From NCBI GenBank assembly GCA_017654935.2, contig CM065711.1:30844536-30908535 (forward strand): a stretch of DNA of 64,000 nucleotides, read 5' to 3'. Numbering within the stretch: position 1 is the first letter of the stretch; each line of letters begins with the position of its first letter. Position numbers and translations under genes: made by a program. The stretch is from Phymorhynchus buccinoides (Eukaryota; Mollusca; Gastropoda; Neogastropoda; Raphitomidae). The notes below the pieces were generated by a model, which saw only the letters and a list, made by a program, of their open reading frames with translations, was not told the origin of the DNA and ran no database searches. Shown one piece after another: positions 33,766 through 45,150 of this stretch.

Positions 33766-36700
33766 AATCCTCTTCCTTTCACAACCCTACACGCAGCACT
33801 CAATGTACTACAGTGGAACTGTCGTGCCCTAAATACGACACAAGATTATCTGATACAATTTCTAGCTAATTCACAAATTTCTTATCAAATACTCTGTCTA
33901 CAATCCACTCGTTTAACTTATGGAAAACTTCCCAACATTACTGGATATTATTATCCACCAACAGTTAGTAACAAAGTAGATAAGATCTCTACAGCCACCT
34001 ACATTCATAAATCTCTAAATTACATTGAAGTTCCAACTCCAGAGGAGAACCTGATAGGTCTGCGTTACTCCACAATGATACAAACTAAAGTTAATAATGA
34101 ATTTATCAACATTTTAAATATCTATTATCCCAAGGGATATTCAAAAGTGCCTACCTCCAACTGGCTTTCAAATCTGTCTGCAGATAGGTCCTGGCTGATT
34201 GTTGGTGATTTCAATGCTCACCACATCAGCTGGGAACCTTTCTGCACAAAAACATATTCTGATACTTCCCTTTACAACGAAATCAACGATTCACAATTAA
34301 TTCTACTAAATGATGGCTCTTCCACATATTATCCAGATGCCTCTACTCACTTTTATCCAAAAGCTATCGACCTCTCTTTAGCTAGTCCCAACTTATTGAT
34401 AAACCATGAGTGGTATACTTTTTCGGACCCTCTTCACTCCGACCACAAACCTATTTCTATACAACTGAACTTAACAGTAAACAACACCAATCCACCATCT
34501 GAACCTAAATTTAATTTCGAAAAAGCTAATTGGCCCTTATTCCAATCCTTGCTTTCTAAACATACAATTGAAGATCTAAATGACTTAAATAGAGAAGTCT
34601 ATTATGATAACATCAGAAAAAAGATCCTAACAGCTGCAAATTTAGCTATCCCTACAATAATTCCACCCTCAAAACCTCATAGTAAGCCTTGGTGGAACGA
34701 GGAAATCAAAAAAGCAATTAAAAACAAAAAACGTAAATATAATTTTTTCGACTTACATCCCACTAGACCAAACTTTGATGAAAAATTAAAAGCAGAAAAA
34801 GAATGCGACGATTTGATAAACGAAGCTAAACAAAATTATTTTAACAAAGAAGACATTATTGACTTTAAGGATCTAGGCAAGGCGTGGAAACGCTTAAAGA
34901 GGATCCAGAACAAAGGCTATAACATTAACACACGCGTCCTAGACGGTGACAAATTGACAACTACTGATTCAGATACTGCTGATGTCCTGGCCAGCCGATT
35001 TGCCCAGGCGAGCCAAACAAAACATTTGCCTGTTTTTCAACGGGACAAACGAAAAGTTAATTATTGTTTTGAAAAGTCTAATGACAATTCACATACCATC
35101 AATGCTCCCCTAAAGATTACCGAGCTTGCTGCCGCCATAAATATGATTAGGAAGACAAATAAAGCAACAGGAGATGATCCTATCTCCTATACAATTATAA
35201 AGAAATTGCCCCCATCTTTTCTTAAAGTCTTGCACCACTTTTATTCCGGATGTTGGGATGAGGGCGAAATCCCAAATGCATGGAAGGAGGCACAGGTAGT
35301 TGGGATCCCTAAGCCTGGAAAACCGGCTAGGGACCCCGCAAGCTACCGCCCCATTTCCCTCACCCCACATCTGGGTAAAATTTACGAGCGTATCGTAAAA
35401 TGCAGACTTGATTTCTACTTAGAAAAAAATAACGTTCTTCCCAAATTCCAGGCAGGTTTTCGAAAACATAGATGCTGCATGGAACAAGTTATAAGATTAA
35501 CCTCCTATGTCAAAAAAGCCTTTGCAAGACGCAGGAAAGTCCTCGCCACCTTCTTTGATATCAAAGGGGCGTACGACTCCGTTTGGCATGGGAGGCTTCT
35601 AGATAAAGTCAGCAGTCTCGGTATTCACGGGAATATGTTTAATTTCATACAAAACTTCATAAATAACCGTGCTTTAAGAGTCAAAGTGGGGTCCTCCGTG
35701 TCAAAAATACATCGAATTGACATGGGGGTCCCCCAAGGCAGCATCATAGCCCCAACTCTTTTCAATATCATGATTCATGATATTTCCAAATTAAAACTTA
35801 AAAATTGTCAAATTTCTATGTATGCTGACGACATAGCCATCTGGTCGTCAGCATTCACAAAAAGTTCAAAAGCTCTAGCTATATATCTACAAAACCATCA
35901 AACAAATACTAGTCTTATCATTGACTACTTACAGAAAAATGGATTCTCCTTGTCCCCGGACAAGTGCGAGTTCATGTGCTTTCGCCATAATTTAATCCAA
36001 AAAAACATCAATATCAACATTTTAGGTCAACCAAAATCAATGACAAATAAAGTCAAGTTTCTAGGGGTGATTCTCACTCCACGTCTTAACTGGAGCCCAC
36101 ATATTGACCACCTTTGCCGAAAAGCTATAAAAGGCACCAACTTTATTCGAATCATTTCTTCCCAGATATGGGCTCAAAATTCTAAGTTTCTCGTTCTTTT
36201 AACACAAGCTCTAGTCCGCAGTCGCTTAACATATGGGATGGAAGCATTCCATAACATTACAGATAATCTAGTAAACAAACTACAATCAATAGAGCTAAAA
36301 GCTCTAAAAGCTGCCCTTAACGTTCCAAAGTTTGCAAATAATAACATGATCTATGGAATAATAGGTTGGATTCCAATAAAACATCTTATGAAACTAAACA
36401 CCTCCACTTTCCTCACAAGACTATATGCAACAAATCATTTTACTATAGAAAGCTTTAAAGAAGAATTTGAAGACCCTTTTTATAACCATCCATCCTTTCA
36501 ACAACAAAAACCAACTATTGCACAAAAAGTTTGCAACCCTCTAGACTATTCCCAGGAAATGCTCTCTATGGCGGGCCTGGAAATAGATGATATTGAAACT
36601 CATCCAAAATTCCCTATCCCACATTGGGAATGGGAATCAGCACATTTTGATACTGTTTTACATCAAATGTACTCAAAATCAAATCAGCCAAATTTACTTT

Positions 36701-37578
36701 CAGTTGCGGCCAAAGAAAAAGTTTCTGAAATTAAACATCAACTATTAATATACACAGACGGTTCTAAGATCTCCGATTCACAGATAGGGTGCGCTTTTAC
36801 TATTCCAGCCCTCAAGATTACTAAATCCTTTCAATTAAATTCCAAAATCTCAATATTTAGCGCAGAACTCTGGGCAATTCTTGAGGCCTGCTTTTTTATA
36901 AACGAGTTTCCAAAATCATTGTATCAAGTGACAATCCTCACAGATTCCTTATCTTCGATACAAGCATTGCAAAATAATACAAAAAATAGAAGAAAAATTA
37001 TACAAGAGATACAAAACCTTATTCATCAAATAAGAACTAAAGGTACTGATTTAACCATTATGTGGATTCCCTCCCATTTGGGACTTACAGGGAATGACCT
37101 TGCTGATACAGCAGCCAAAAAGGCAGCTGAACACATTGAGGGTCAGCCTATAAATATTAAATTGTCTCTGTCAGAGATTAAAAACCATTTAAAACGTTGT
37201 GTGTACCGGAGGTGGGCGGAGGAATTGGATTCCTATTTAGAAGCCCAACTCCGGTACAGGAAATTTATCAGTGGTGGTCTTCACCTGCCCGTTCCCCATA
37301 ATATCCAAGGTAGAATCAACAGATTCTATACTAACTCGATTCGATGTAAATTCAGGAACACCCCATGTAAATGTGGACAAATATTTAGTCTGAAGCACAT
37401 GTTTGACCCTTGTAGTCAGATAAAAAAGGAATTACAACCTGTTATAAACAAATGCAAACAAAACAATTTAATATATAATGAAAAGAACATCTTAAATAAA
37501 CACCACAAATTAGGCTGGTCACCAATGGTTTGGCTCGCTGAGGCAATTGGCCAGGTGTCATTCAAACACCTTGTTTAA
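33766..37578 (+). CDS. LINE ORF2, endonuclease - reverse transcriptase - RNase H
   Basis: The frame is open from 33,766, 24 bases after the ORF1 stop, but its first ATG is at 34,075, inside the endonuclease. The upstream part clearly belongs (L-Q-W-N-C-R at about 33,808). Endonuclease motifs are Q-W-N-C-R, IVGDFNAHH and SDHKPI. The catalytic Glu position reads L-Q-S-T instead of L-Q-E-T. RT motifs are KEAQVVGIPKPGK, YRPISLTPHLGK, FFDIKGAYDSVWH, GVPQGSIIAPTLFN and MYADDIAIW. RNase H motifs are IYTDGSK, SAELWAI, LTDSLSS and PSHLGLTGNDLADTAA. The end has C-K-C-x6-H-x5-C near 37,365-37,410. RT and RNase H look active. Initiation must be non-AUG, coupled to ORF1, or lost in this copy. Confidence 0.88.
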   Translation, partial: NPLPFTTLHAALNVLQWNCRALNTTQDYLIQFLANSQISYQILCLQSTRLTYGKLPNITGYYYPPTVSNKVDKISTATYIHKSLNYIEVPTPEENLIGLRYSTMIQTKVNNEFINILNIYYPKGYSKVPTSNWLSNLSADRSWLIVGDFNAHHISWEPFCTKTYSDTSLYNEINDSQLILLNDGSSTYYPDASTHFYPKAIDLSLASPNLLINHEWYTFSDPLHSDHKPISIQLNLTVNNTNPPSEPKFNFEKANWPLFQSLLSKHTIEDLNDLNREVYYDNIRKKILTAANLAIPTIIPPSKPHSKPWWNEEIKKAIKNKKRKYNFFDLHPTRPNFDEKLKAEKECDDLINEAKQNYFNKEDIIDFKDLGKAWKRLKRIQNKGYNINTRVLDGDKLTTTDSDTADVLASRFAQASQTKHLPVFQRDKRKVNYCFEKSNDNSHTINAPLKITELAAAINMIRKTNKATGDDPISYTIIKKLPPSFLKVLHHFYSGCWDEGEIPNAWKEAQVVGIPKPGKPARDPASYRPISLTPHLGKIYERIVKCRLDFYLEKNNVLPKFQAGFRKHRCCMEQVIRLTSYVKKAFARRRKVLATFFDIKGAYDSVWHGRLLDKVSSLGIHGNMFNFIQNFINNRALRVKVGSSVSKIHRIDMGVPQGSIIAPTLFNIMIHDISKLKLKNCQISMYADDIAIWSSAFTKSSKALAIYLQNHQTNTSLIIDYLQKNGFSLSPDKCEFMCFRHNLIQKNININILGQPKSMTNKVKFLGVILTPRLNWSPHIDHLCRKAIKGTNFIRIISSQIWAQNSKFLVLLTQALVRSRLTYGMEAFHNITDNLVNKLQSIELKALKAALNVPKFANNNMIYGIIGWIPIKHLMKLNTSTFLTRLYATNHFTIESFKEEFEDPFYNHPSFQQQKPTIAQKVCNPLDYSQEMLSMAGLEIDDIETHPKFPIPHWEWESAHFDTVLHQMYSKSNQPNLLSVAAKEKVSEIKHQLLIYTDGSKISDSQIGCAFTIPALKITKSFQLNSKISIFSAELWAILEACFFINEFPKSLYQVTILTDSLSSIQALQNNTKNRRKIIQEIQNLIHQIRTKGTDLTIMWIPSHLGLTGNDLADTAAKKAAEHIEGQPINIKLSLSEIKNHLKRCVYRRWAEELDSYLEAQLRYRKFISGGLHLPVPHNIQGRINRFYTNSIRCKFRNTPCKCGQIFSLKHMFDPCSQIKKELQPVINKCKQNNLIYNEKNILNKHHKLGWSPMVWLAEAIGQVSFKHLV

Positions 37579-40086
37579 ATCTGAACTATTTTTACTGGTG
37601 GGAATAGAGTCCCTCTGGTGTGTGGGCCGTACACCTGTCTGCATTCCCGCCCCCTTCACCCCCATTTCCCTTTTTATCTAAAATGTGCGCCTGATGGGCT
37701 GAAGTGACTCTTTTGAGCCCACTACTTTTTAAAAACCCCTCTCCTATGCAGATGGGTGTCCGGCACACACAACGGGGGCATCTTTCGTAAACCGTCGCGT
37801 TTTACGCTTGTGCTCCCCCCCCTTTTTGGGATTGCCCATGCGGTGCCCTGTCACTGCTCGGGGCGGAGAGGAGGGGTCCCTTCCCCTCCCTCCCTCCGTC
37901 CCGGGCATACAGGAATCGTTAACCATCCCCACCCTCAACTCTTATATTATCCTCCTAAAAACTATTCAACTACAAATAATAACTCTCATTAATCTCACTT
38001 ATCTCACAGTCCACCGTGACATCAGGGGCGGGGGAGTCTTTGTTGCTACCCCCCCCTGGGATCAGATGGAACACATAATATTATTTATAACATTGGTGGC
38101 CTCTGGCGGTATGTTCCCCTATTCATAAATAACTTTATATAAAATACTGATTTTTCACTAGATTTCATCTAGTTAAATAACTTAAATCACATATGGTCAG
38201 GTTAGACCAAAATATACATATAACAAAATAAATTTTAATAGTAACTTTTAATATAACTATGGAACCTCAACAGTTATAAACTCGTCCTTTTTATCAAATC
38301 TTAACTTATTTTACTTATTAAACCATTTTAAAGATATAGATTTTAATAAAACAATCTTAAAGCTATGGGGTTGAGTCCCATAGCTTGACTAGAGTAGAAC
38401 ATAAAATTTTAACATAAGTTTTATAAATTCACACATGTGAAAATAATATTATACTTTGTCCTATGGACAAGATTAAAACCAATTAAATACTTGTTAAAAC
38501 TTTCACATAGATTAAAAACGCAACTTAGTTATAAATTAAATCTTAAAAACAATAATGTTACTTGTAAAAAGTTTAAACAGTTTGTTTGTAAAAGTTGTGT
38601 ACATAATAACAATGTACATATTAATAGCCTTGTGGCCAAGTAAATTTTTGATAGTTTGCCTTTGTATCAAATAAATTTATAATTGAAAACCTTTAGGTAA
38701 CTATTAGTTGTATTTGGTCCCAAGGGACCAAAACCTAATAGGATAACCTTATATAAAATAAATGTACATATAGAAAAAAAGAAATAAAAGAATAACTTTT
38801 ATCTATTTTTTAACTGTATATTATCTTGAAAACAGGCTTTTGCCTGACAGGAATTTTAATATTAAAAGCTCTTGCCGAGCATAAACACGGATTGTTTTTA
38901 TCCAATTGCTCAGTTGAGCCTAAAATGCATGAATTTTAACTGTAGCCCTGGGGTTTTTTAATCAGACCTCCTCCAATCTGTCAGATTTAAAAGCAAACAG
39001 CTAAATATCTTTTAAAAATTAAATATTTTATCACAAACTTAAATTTTATATTCTTCAACTTGCGCTATTAAAATAAATAAAAAATTCTTTATAAACTCTG
39101 ATAAAATAAAATAAATAACTTCTTCTTTTTTTAAATTTCATCTCATAAAACTTAAAATCCATCTTTTTTTCTAGGATCTTTATAAATTAAAATGCCTCAA
39201 ATAGTCTTTTGACTCAGAGGGCGTAAAATCTCTATTTTTCTCTCTTTCTCCGTGTACACTGCATTCTTATTTTACTTCGTCGAGCTGGTCTCCCCTGTGT
39301 TGGGGTGGGCCTGCGGTGGGGCTGCTGACGCAGGGATGGCCTGCGTATCGCTCCCCCCGCTTGTCCCGCCCCCCACTGTGTGCTGAGACCCTCCGAAGTC
39401 CCTCCCTCCCCCTCTTTTGTTGTTCCCAGAACTTTATGTAAATAAAAGTATAAATACAAGACTTTTACGGTTTTTAATAAGATTAACTATCCGCATGTAC
39501 ATATTTCCCCTGCTTTTGTTTACAGGGAAGTCATTGGGGAGAGAGTTATCTCCCCCTATAGGATATTTTAAATTTTATCTATCTATGGGGCCTTGCCCTT
39601 TGACCTGAAATTCAAGTCATAAATTTTTGTAAATAAATTAAATAAATATTTGTAAATACAAATTTTAACATAACTATGGGCCAAATTAGGCTTTTAATAA
39701 TAAAATAAAGATATTTCTTGACTTTTAAAACCAGTAGCCCTGGAATTTTAATGTACAGAAACTCGTCGGTTTGGGTCAGACAAGATATACAAGCTTTTTA
39801 AAAAATACAACATTTTACACACACATAGATTCTTTTATTAAGAATCACGATTCGCAATCTGTCTTAACACGAATTCGGTTCCCCAATCTTTTCAAAAGAA
39901 CATTTTAACTTGCGCACAAAGAGAATTCCACCCCCTCCTCCCAATTATATGTAATGTTTATGTTTTTGTCTCTGTATGTCTTGTAAAATGTCGTTTTCCT
40001 TATTTTCACATACCCTACTAATATACATGTCCCATATGTGCCTTCCCGGGTCGAGAGGACGTAAAACACCAAAATTACTACTACTG
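37579..40086 (+). other. LINE 3' UTR, module 1
   Basis: 2.5 kb without coding potential. It has C-rich blocks (about 37,640-37,680, 37,815-37,910, 38,048-38,058), long AT-rich parts and a GC-rich block at 39,270-39,415. It ends at CCCATATGTGCCTTCCCGGG, then GTCGAGAGGACGTAAAA and the ACTACTAC tail. Confidence 0.65.
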
Positions 40087-42412
40087 CCGTGTACACTGCT
40101 GGGCGTTCTGTATATTGTTCGTCGGCGGACTGATCAAAATAACTAGTAAATATTCAAACTATAATTTTCTAATTTATAATTTTAAAGGGGACACCGTACG
40201 CGGGTCGGATTGGCATCCCTCCCCCTCGGTTTCGGGGGGGGGGGTGGGTGCCGGGTGCGACCCGTGTGCGGAGTCTTTGGTAGTTGTTGAGCACTGTCCC
40301 TTCTCCCCTTTCTTTTGGGAGAGGGGGGGGGGGACTTTTGCTGGGTGCCCCAGGCTTGCGACAATTATTATTTCTTGCCGGCCTGGGACACCCCCGGGTG
40401 GATGCCCCTATTGGCACCGCACCCGTGTGTCAACGTCCCTATCCGAAGGGAGTCCTTCACCTTACATTTAAATAATTAATTAAACTAATACTTAGCCTCT
40501 TTTGGTAGGGGTGGGGCCCCCCCGGGCGGCGGTCCGCGCGCTCACTCACAATTCCCGTCCCCGTTCCCAACTCATGTATATCCATTTTATTTACATATGT
40601 GCCGGTTGGGCTGAGGAGGCCTTTTTGGGCCCATCTTATTTTTAAATGCCCTTCCCCTTGTCAGTGGGCGCTCGGGGTGCCCCCCGGGGGGGTCACGGTA
40701 GTCGTGACACCTTGAGTGGTGGCCCTCCCGCACTGTGTGCATGGTCCATAGAAGCGACGCCTCCCCTCTGTAGGGGGTGGGGAGGAGGGGCCCCTTTCCC
40801 TCCCTCCACCCGCCCCCTCCAAGTGAGAATCCCTAACCACCCCCCCCATCATCATTTTTATCATCATTATTTATTATATTATAAAAACATTTAAAAATCT
40901 TCTGCTCGGGCTCCCATGCCAAAACATAATTCATAATCTAAACTAATTGTTAAATTCAGTTATAATAACAATATGACAACGAGGGCGGGGGTTTTTTTGT
41001 AGCCACCCCCCCTCGGGAACTCATACATAATGATAACAATCACACACAATCTGCGTAACCGCCGTCGCTGACTACCTAGCATTAACAAATTTTCTTTCAA
41101 AATTATATACAAACCTTTATTAAAATACATAACTACTATAGATAGCCGGTCAGGGATCTCTCCCTGCGAAGCAGTCTATTTTCTGCGCGCGTGTATGGTC
41201 CTTACTCTTTTAATTGATAAACATACCAAGTCCATACTCATATATAATTATATAAAGTACAAAACAGTAATTTTATTAATAACTCTTAACAAGTATCTTA
41301 TCACTTTTAAATCCACTTTTATCATTATGTTTTACCTAAAATACACAGGTTGTCTCCCCCCACAATAGGAACGGGTTAATATTTAACCCTTTTACCAAGA
41401 TTTTATCTTAATAGTATTTAGTCCATGGTGCCCTTCTCGCCGTATGAACATGTACATATTTGTTTGTGTGTAAATAAAATACTCAGCTGGGATCACATAA
41501 AAATAAATATGCCCGTATTTGGGGCCCCCCCCTTGGGGAGGTGTGCCCGTCGTTGGGGGAGGGCGCGAGCTCGTCTCGTGTGCCCCCCGGCGGCGGGGGC
41601 GTCTCCCCCAGTGTGGGAAGGACCCCCGGGTAATTGTCCCCTCCACCTTCCCCCCTCCCAAAACCCGTGAGATGACCTCCCCCTTGATGGGGCGGGCCCG
41701 CCGCGGGTTGTTGACGCGAGGATGACTCGCGTATACCTCCCCCGGCTGGCCCGCCTCAACTCGGGTGTTGAGCTCCTCCGGGATTCCCCCTTCTTCCCAC
41801 CCCTTTCCTTTTCATAGATCCCAGCTGTGCTATTAGATATCCCCTTCTTTTTATTATTACAAAGCTTTTTTCTATTCCAAGATTATATCGCCGTAGTAGG
41901 AGTTCTCTCCCCCGGCACTTTTAATTAAACAGATGTAAATAGTCGCTATTTTTGTAAATAAAAATAATAAATTACCTATTTATTGTAGATAACAAAATCA
42001 TATCTGTAAATATATTTTAAACAAATATTTAATGGCCAATATTGGTTTTTATTAATAAATATAAAAACTGAAATTTTTAACAAGTAGCCTTGAAATTTTA
42101 ATTCAACAGGGAGGGTTGTACTCGGGCCAGATCTCAAATGAATTTTAACACAATATTTTATACATTAATAGTTATTTAACAGGTATCTATGGATACCACT
42201 AACTAATTTTATAATTTTTAACAGGATATTCCTCACATTACACGAAAATCTTGCGCTTTTAGAATCCCTCCCCAAAACTTTTCTATGTTTTGTCTTTGTT
42301 TTTGTACACGTCCTCTTACGTTTTTGTTTTGTCTTTTGTTTATTTACAACTAACAAATGTCCCATATGTGCCTTCCCAGGTCGAGAGGACGTAAAATTCC
42401 AAATTACTACTA
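40087..42412 (+). mobile_element. Second, diverged LINE 3' tail directly abutting copy B
   Basis: From about 40,500 the sequence repeats the order of module 1. It has GGGTGGGGCCC / GGGCTGAGGAGGCC near the start (compare 37,605-37,720), TAGCCACCCCCCCTCGGG (40,997; compare 38,045) and GTTGACGCGAGGATGACTCG (41,708; compare 39,320). It ends in the same CCCATATGTGCCTTCCC, GTCGAGAGGACGTAAAA, ACTACTAC tail. No ORF2 remains. 40,087-40,500 is unassigned. It is either a 5'-truncated relative or an internally duplicated 3' UTR. Confidence 0.6.
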
Positions 42413-42961
42413 CATTTTTTCCAGAACAAAATTATATGTTTAAATGTTGGTGTCTCTCAGTAATTTTACATGATGTGCTTACCTGTTTATGAGGACATTT
42501 GTTTCTGTATGTGGATTTGAACATTTGCAAATACTTGTAAAATTTATACATTTTTATTTTAGTTAGATGTAGGCATGTGTCAAATACTACTCTTACATTG
42601 TGCACTTTCCTTTTCTCATGCTCCAATATCTGTAGGGGTGGGCAGGCTCTTAATCAAGCAAGGGCTCGCAGGCGCACTACCAGTTTGAATCTGAATTTTT
42701 ATGACCATGGACTGGGGGTGCGCTTGGGTGGCTTTGCCATCTTATATATCTTTCCTTTCTTCCTAGTACTTTGATTTGTTAGGTCCTGCCTTATGTTGAT
42801 TAGTTTTCAATTTTACTTTAAATTGTTTTTTAAAAACTATTTTTCTTTCTCTTTTCCTTGTTAATAAATAATTTTGAACTTGTGCTCACACCTGCTTTTC
42901 TTTTTTCTTTTTAGCTGTACGTTTGAAACTTTTATCTCATGTCAGTTTTAAGCTCATCTTC

Positions 42962-42991
42962 CTGACGAAGAGATCAAATAAAGTCTCGAAA
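42962..42991 (+). ncRNA. Hammerhead-ribozyme-like core (copy B)
   Basis: Same motif as at 8,933. CTGACGA is at 42,962-42,968, stem II is GAGA/TCTC, and GAAA is at 42,988-42,991. It is unchanged between the copies and carries the same extra A before stem II. Confidence 0.35.
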
Positions 42992-43387
42992 GCTTGAAAC
43001 CATTGGTGTTTTGTGGTAGTTTTGAAGTCATTAAAAAAAGTATAGTCAGGTAAAAACACAAACCATTTACATGTTCATAAAAGAGATTGACACGGGTATA
43101 AAACTGTTTCTGCTTTTAAGAATTTTGAACTTTGGTATGCAGTAACGCCTGCCAAACAGTTCATAAAATCTACAAAGGCCATGGCTGGAATCACTCACAA
43201 TCATTCGACCCTTTCCTCTCATGCGCCACTCATACAACACATTCATACCGTCCTGTTTCACTCCAACAATCTTTACACAGACATTCACAATTTTACCCAG
43301 CACATTCTTGTTTTTCACATTCAGGCTGCCATACCAACATACGCAAGAGAAGGTTAGAACTGACTCAGTAAAACATCTGTAACATCC

Positions 43388-44170
43388 CTACAGTACTTGC
43401 AAGTTTACATCAAGATTTCTGAATTTTTGTAGACAGTAAATTCTGGATTGGCATTTTTTGCGGATAAGATTAACGTTTGCACTAAAATTCAGTTTGTTGT
43501 CAATAACAGTTCCCAGATACTTGTATTCATCCACGTGCTCAACTCTCGTCCCTTTAATAAAAAATATCTGATACGGCAGTCGGTTTCGTCCTAAAATCAA
43601 TCAAAATTTCTTTAGTATTTTTTAACATTAAGGTCAAGGCAGTTGTTGTCACACCAGGAGGTAAATTCATCTACACTTTCAAAGTAAGCTTAGTCTGAAT
43701 TGGAAAGGTCTTGAATGGCGGAGTCGTCAGACTATTTGATAAGAGGAGTAGTGTCAGAGCCAGAGCAGTCATTAGTATAAAGAGTGAAGAGGACAGGTGA
43801 GAGGACAGTGCCTTGGGGAGAGCCAGTGGAAATGTGTTTAACAGAGGAAAGAGCTTTTTGAAAACAAAGAGATTGGGATCTTTGAACAACAAAAACTGAG
43901 AATCAATTTAACGAGTCGGGGGTGACGTTTGTTTTGCCATGAGATGAGGCTGGATAGTGTTGAAAGCGGAATAAAAATCAATGAACAGAATTCGAACAAA
44001 AGATCCAGTTATTTTAAGGTGTGTGTAAGTATTGTGAAAGAGAGTCAGAGTTGCATCATCAGTACTTCTGTTGGGCTTGTATGCAAACTGGTTGGGATCG
44101 AGATGTTGGGCGGTGTGAGTTGACAGGCGTGTGAGAATGAGTCTTTCAAAACATTTCATCACAATGGAGG
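43388..44170 (-). pseudogene. LINE reverse transcriptase fragments, antisense (copy B)
   Basis: Counterpart of 9,359-10,140 with the same RT segments (FIDFYSAFNTIQ, YKYLGTVIDNKLNF) and the same frame breaks. A few substitutions and a one-base change near 43,562 further shorten the open frames. Confidence 0.8.
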
Positions 44171-44689
44171 TAAGAGCTGTAATCTTCTTTTTGTTAAATG
44201 GTAGGTTTTAAATCTGTTGATACCCATGGCTTGTTATTGGTGAAAATCGTGACAGTTGTTTGAGGGATGATCATGTTCGGTTCGGTTTGGCAACGGGTTT
44301 TTTTCACGAATAGTGATATTAGACACAAAAAATAACAAATACGTATTGATAATTAACAAACCTAATGCATAAAATACAACGCGTTCTAGTAACAAGGCGT
44401 CAACAAATCATAACAATTTGGCAGTTTCAGAATTTGCTATAACATTAGTAATATCAAAGACGAAAGGGCTGGATAATATTTGACTGTCATTCTCATAATT
44501 CACTAAGTCAATAGACTTTGTTCTATAAAGTGATGTTAAAATTGGGCATTCTTCTAAACAAATGGTGCACTGATATAGGATTACCACAATTACATGAAAC
44601 ATTATAAGAGTATTTAGTGTTCCATGCTTTTTACTTTAGTTTTATAATCATCTTGGATATATAACGAGAGGGGTTCTACTCAGTTTTAG

Positions 44690-45150
44690 CCAATATGTGA
44701 CATGTTACACTCGCAATCTAAAGACTCTTGATCTCTGCTATGGCAACATCCCGCATGCTTACAGATCTATTAGTCTTCCATCTATTGGCAACTCTGACCA
44801 TGACTCTATTTGCTTAACCCTTTCACTGCCACAAGAAAACTGATAAATTATCGATTTTCTTTCAGTTTAAAACAAATCTGTTAGACTCAATCTCAGAAAA
44901 TTTAGTCTAGAGATATATCTTTCCTGGCTTATTTAAGCCAAAACAAACATAATTCCAGGACTATGACATCAAAGGTTATGACATCACCAACACTAGGAGA
45001 TTATCTCGTAGCAGGCAGGGAAGGGGTTAATGCCAAATATAGACCCAAGATACAGACTGAACCAGTTGTGAGAACGTGTGTGAAAATGTGGACGCCTGAA
45101 AGTGTGGAAGAACTGAGAGGATGCTTTGAGTGTAAGGAATGGATTGATTG
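44690..45150 (+). pseudogene. LINE endonuclease scrap (copy B)
   Basis: Counterpart of 10,660-11,125 with the same endonuclease tail and linker and small indels in the (GATT)n run that follows. Confidence 0.65.

Larger units (their letters stand above)
31470..40086 (+). mobile_element. Near-intact APE-RT-RNase H LINE (I-like group)
   Basis: ORF1 with CCHC knuckles is followed by ORF2 with endonuclease, RT, RNase H and a terminal Cys-rich motif, then a long AT-rich and C-block-bearing 3' UTR. The 3' end is GGTCGAGAGGACGTAAAA followed by a (TAC)n-like tail at about 40,030-40,086. RNase H after RT in an APE-type element places it among I-superfamily LINEs. The 5' limit is a guess. Confidence 0.75.

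Noticed and set aside
40115..40471. 118-codon ORF as the C-terminus of a second LINE ORF2
   Set aside because: It shows no RNase H or Cys-rich tail motif. It is composed largely of G/C-block translation.
39232..41759. Pro/Gly/Arg-rich ORFs in the LINE 3' region
   Set aside because: Composition follows the C-rich blocks, frames are not shared between the two 3' modules, and no domain is visible.
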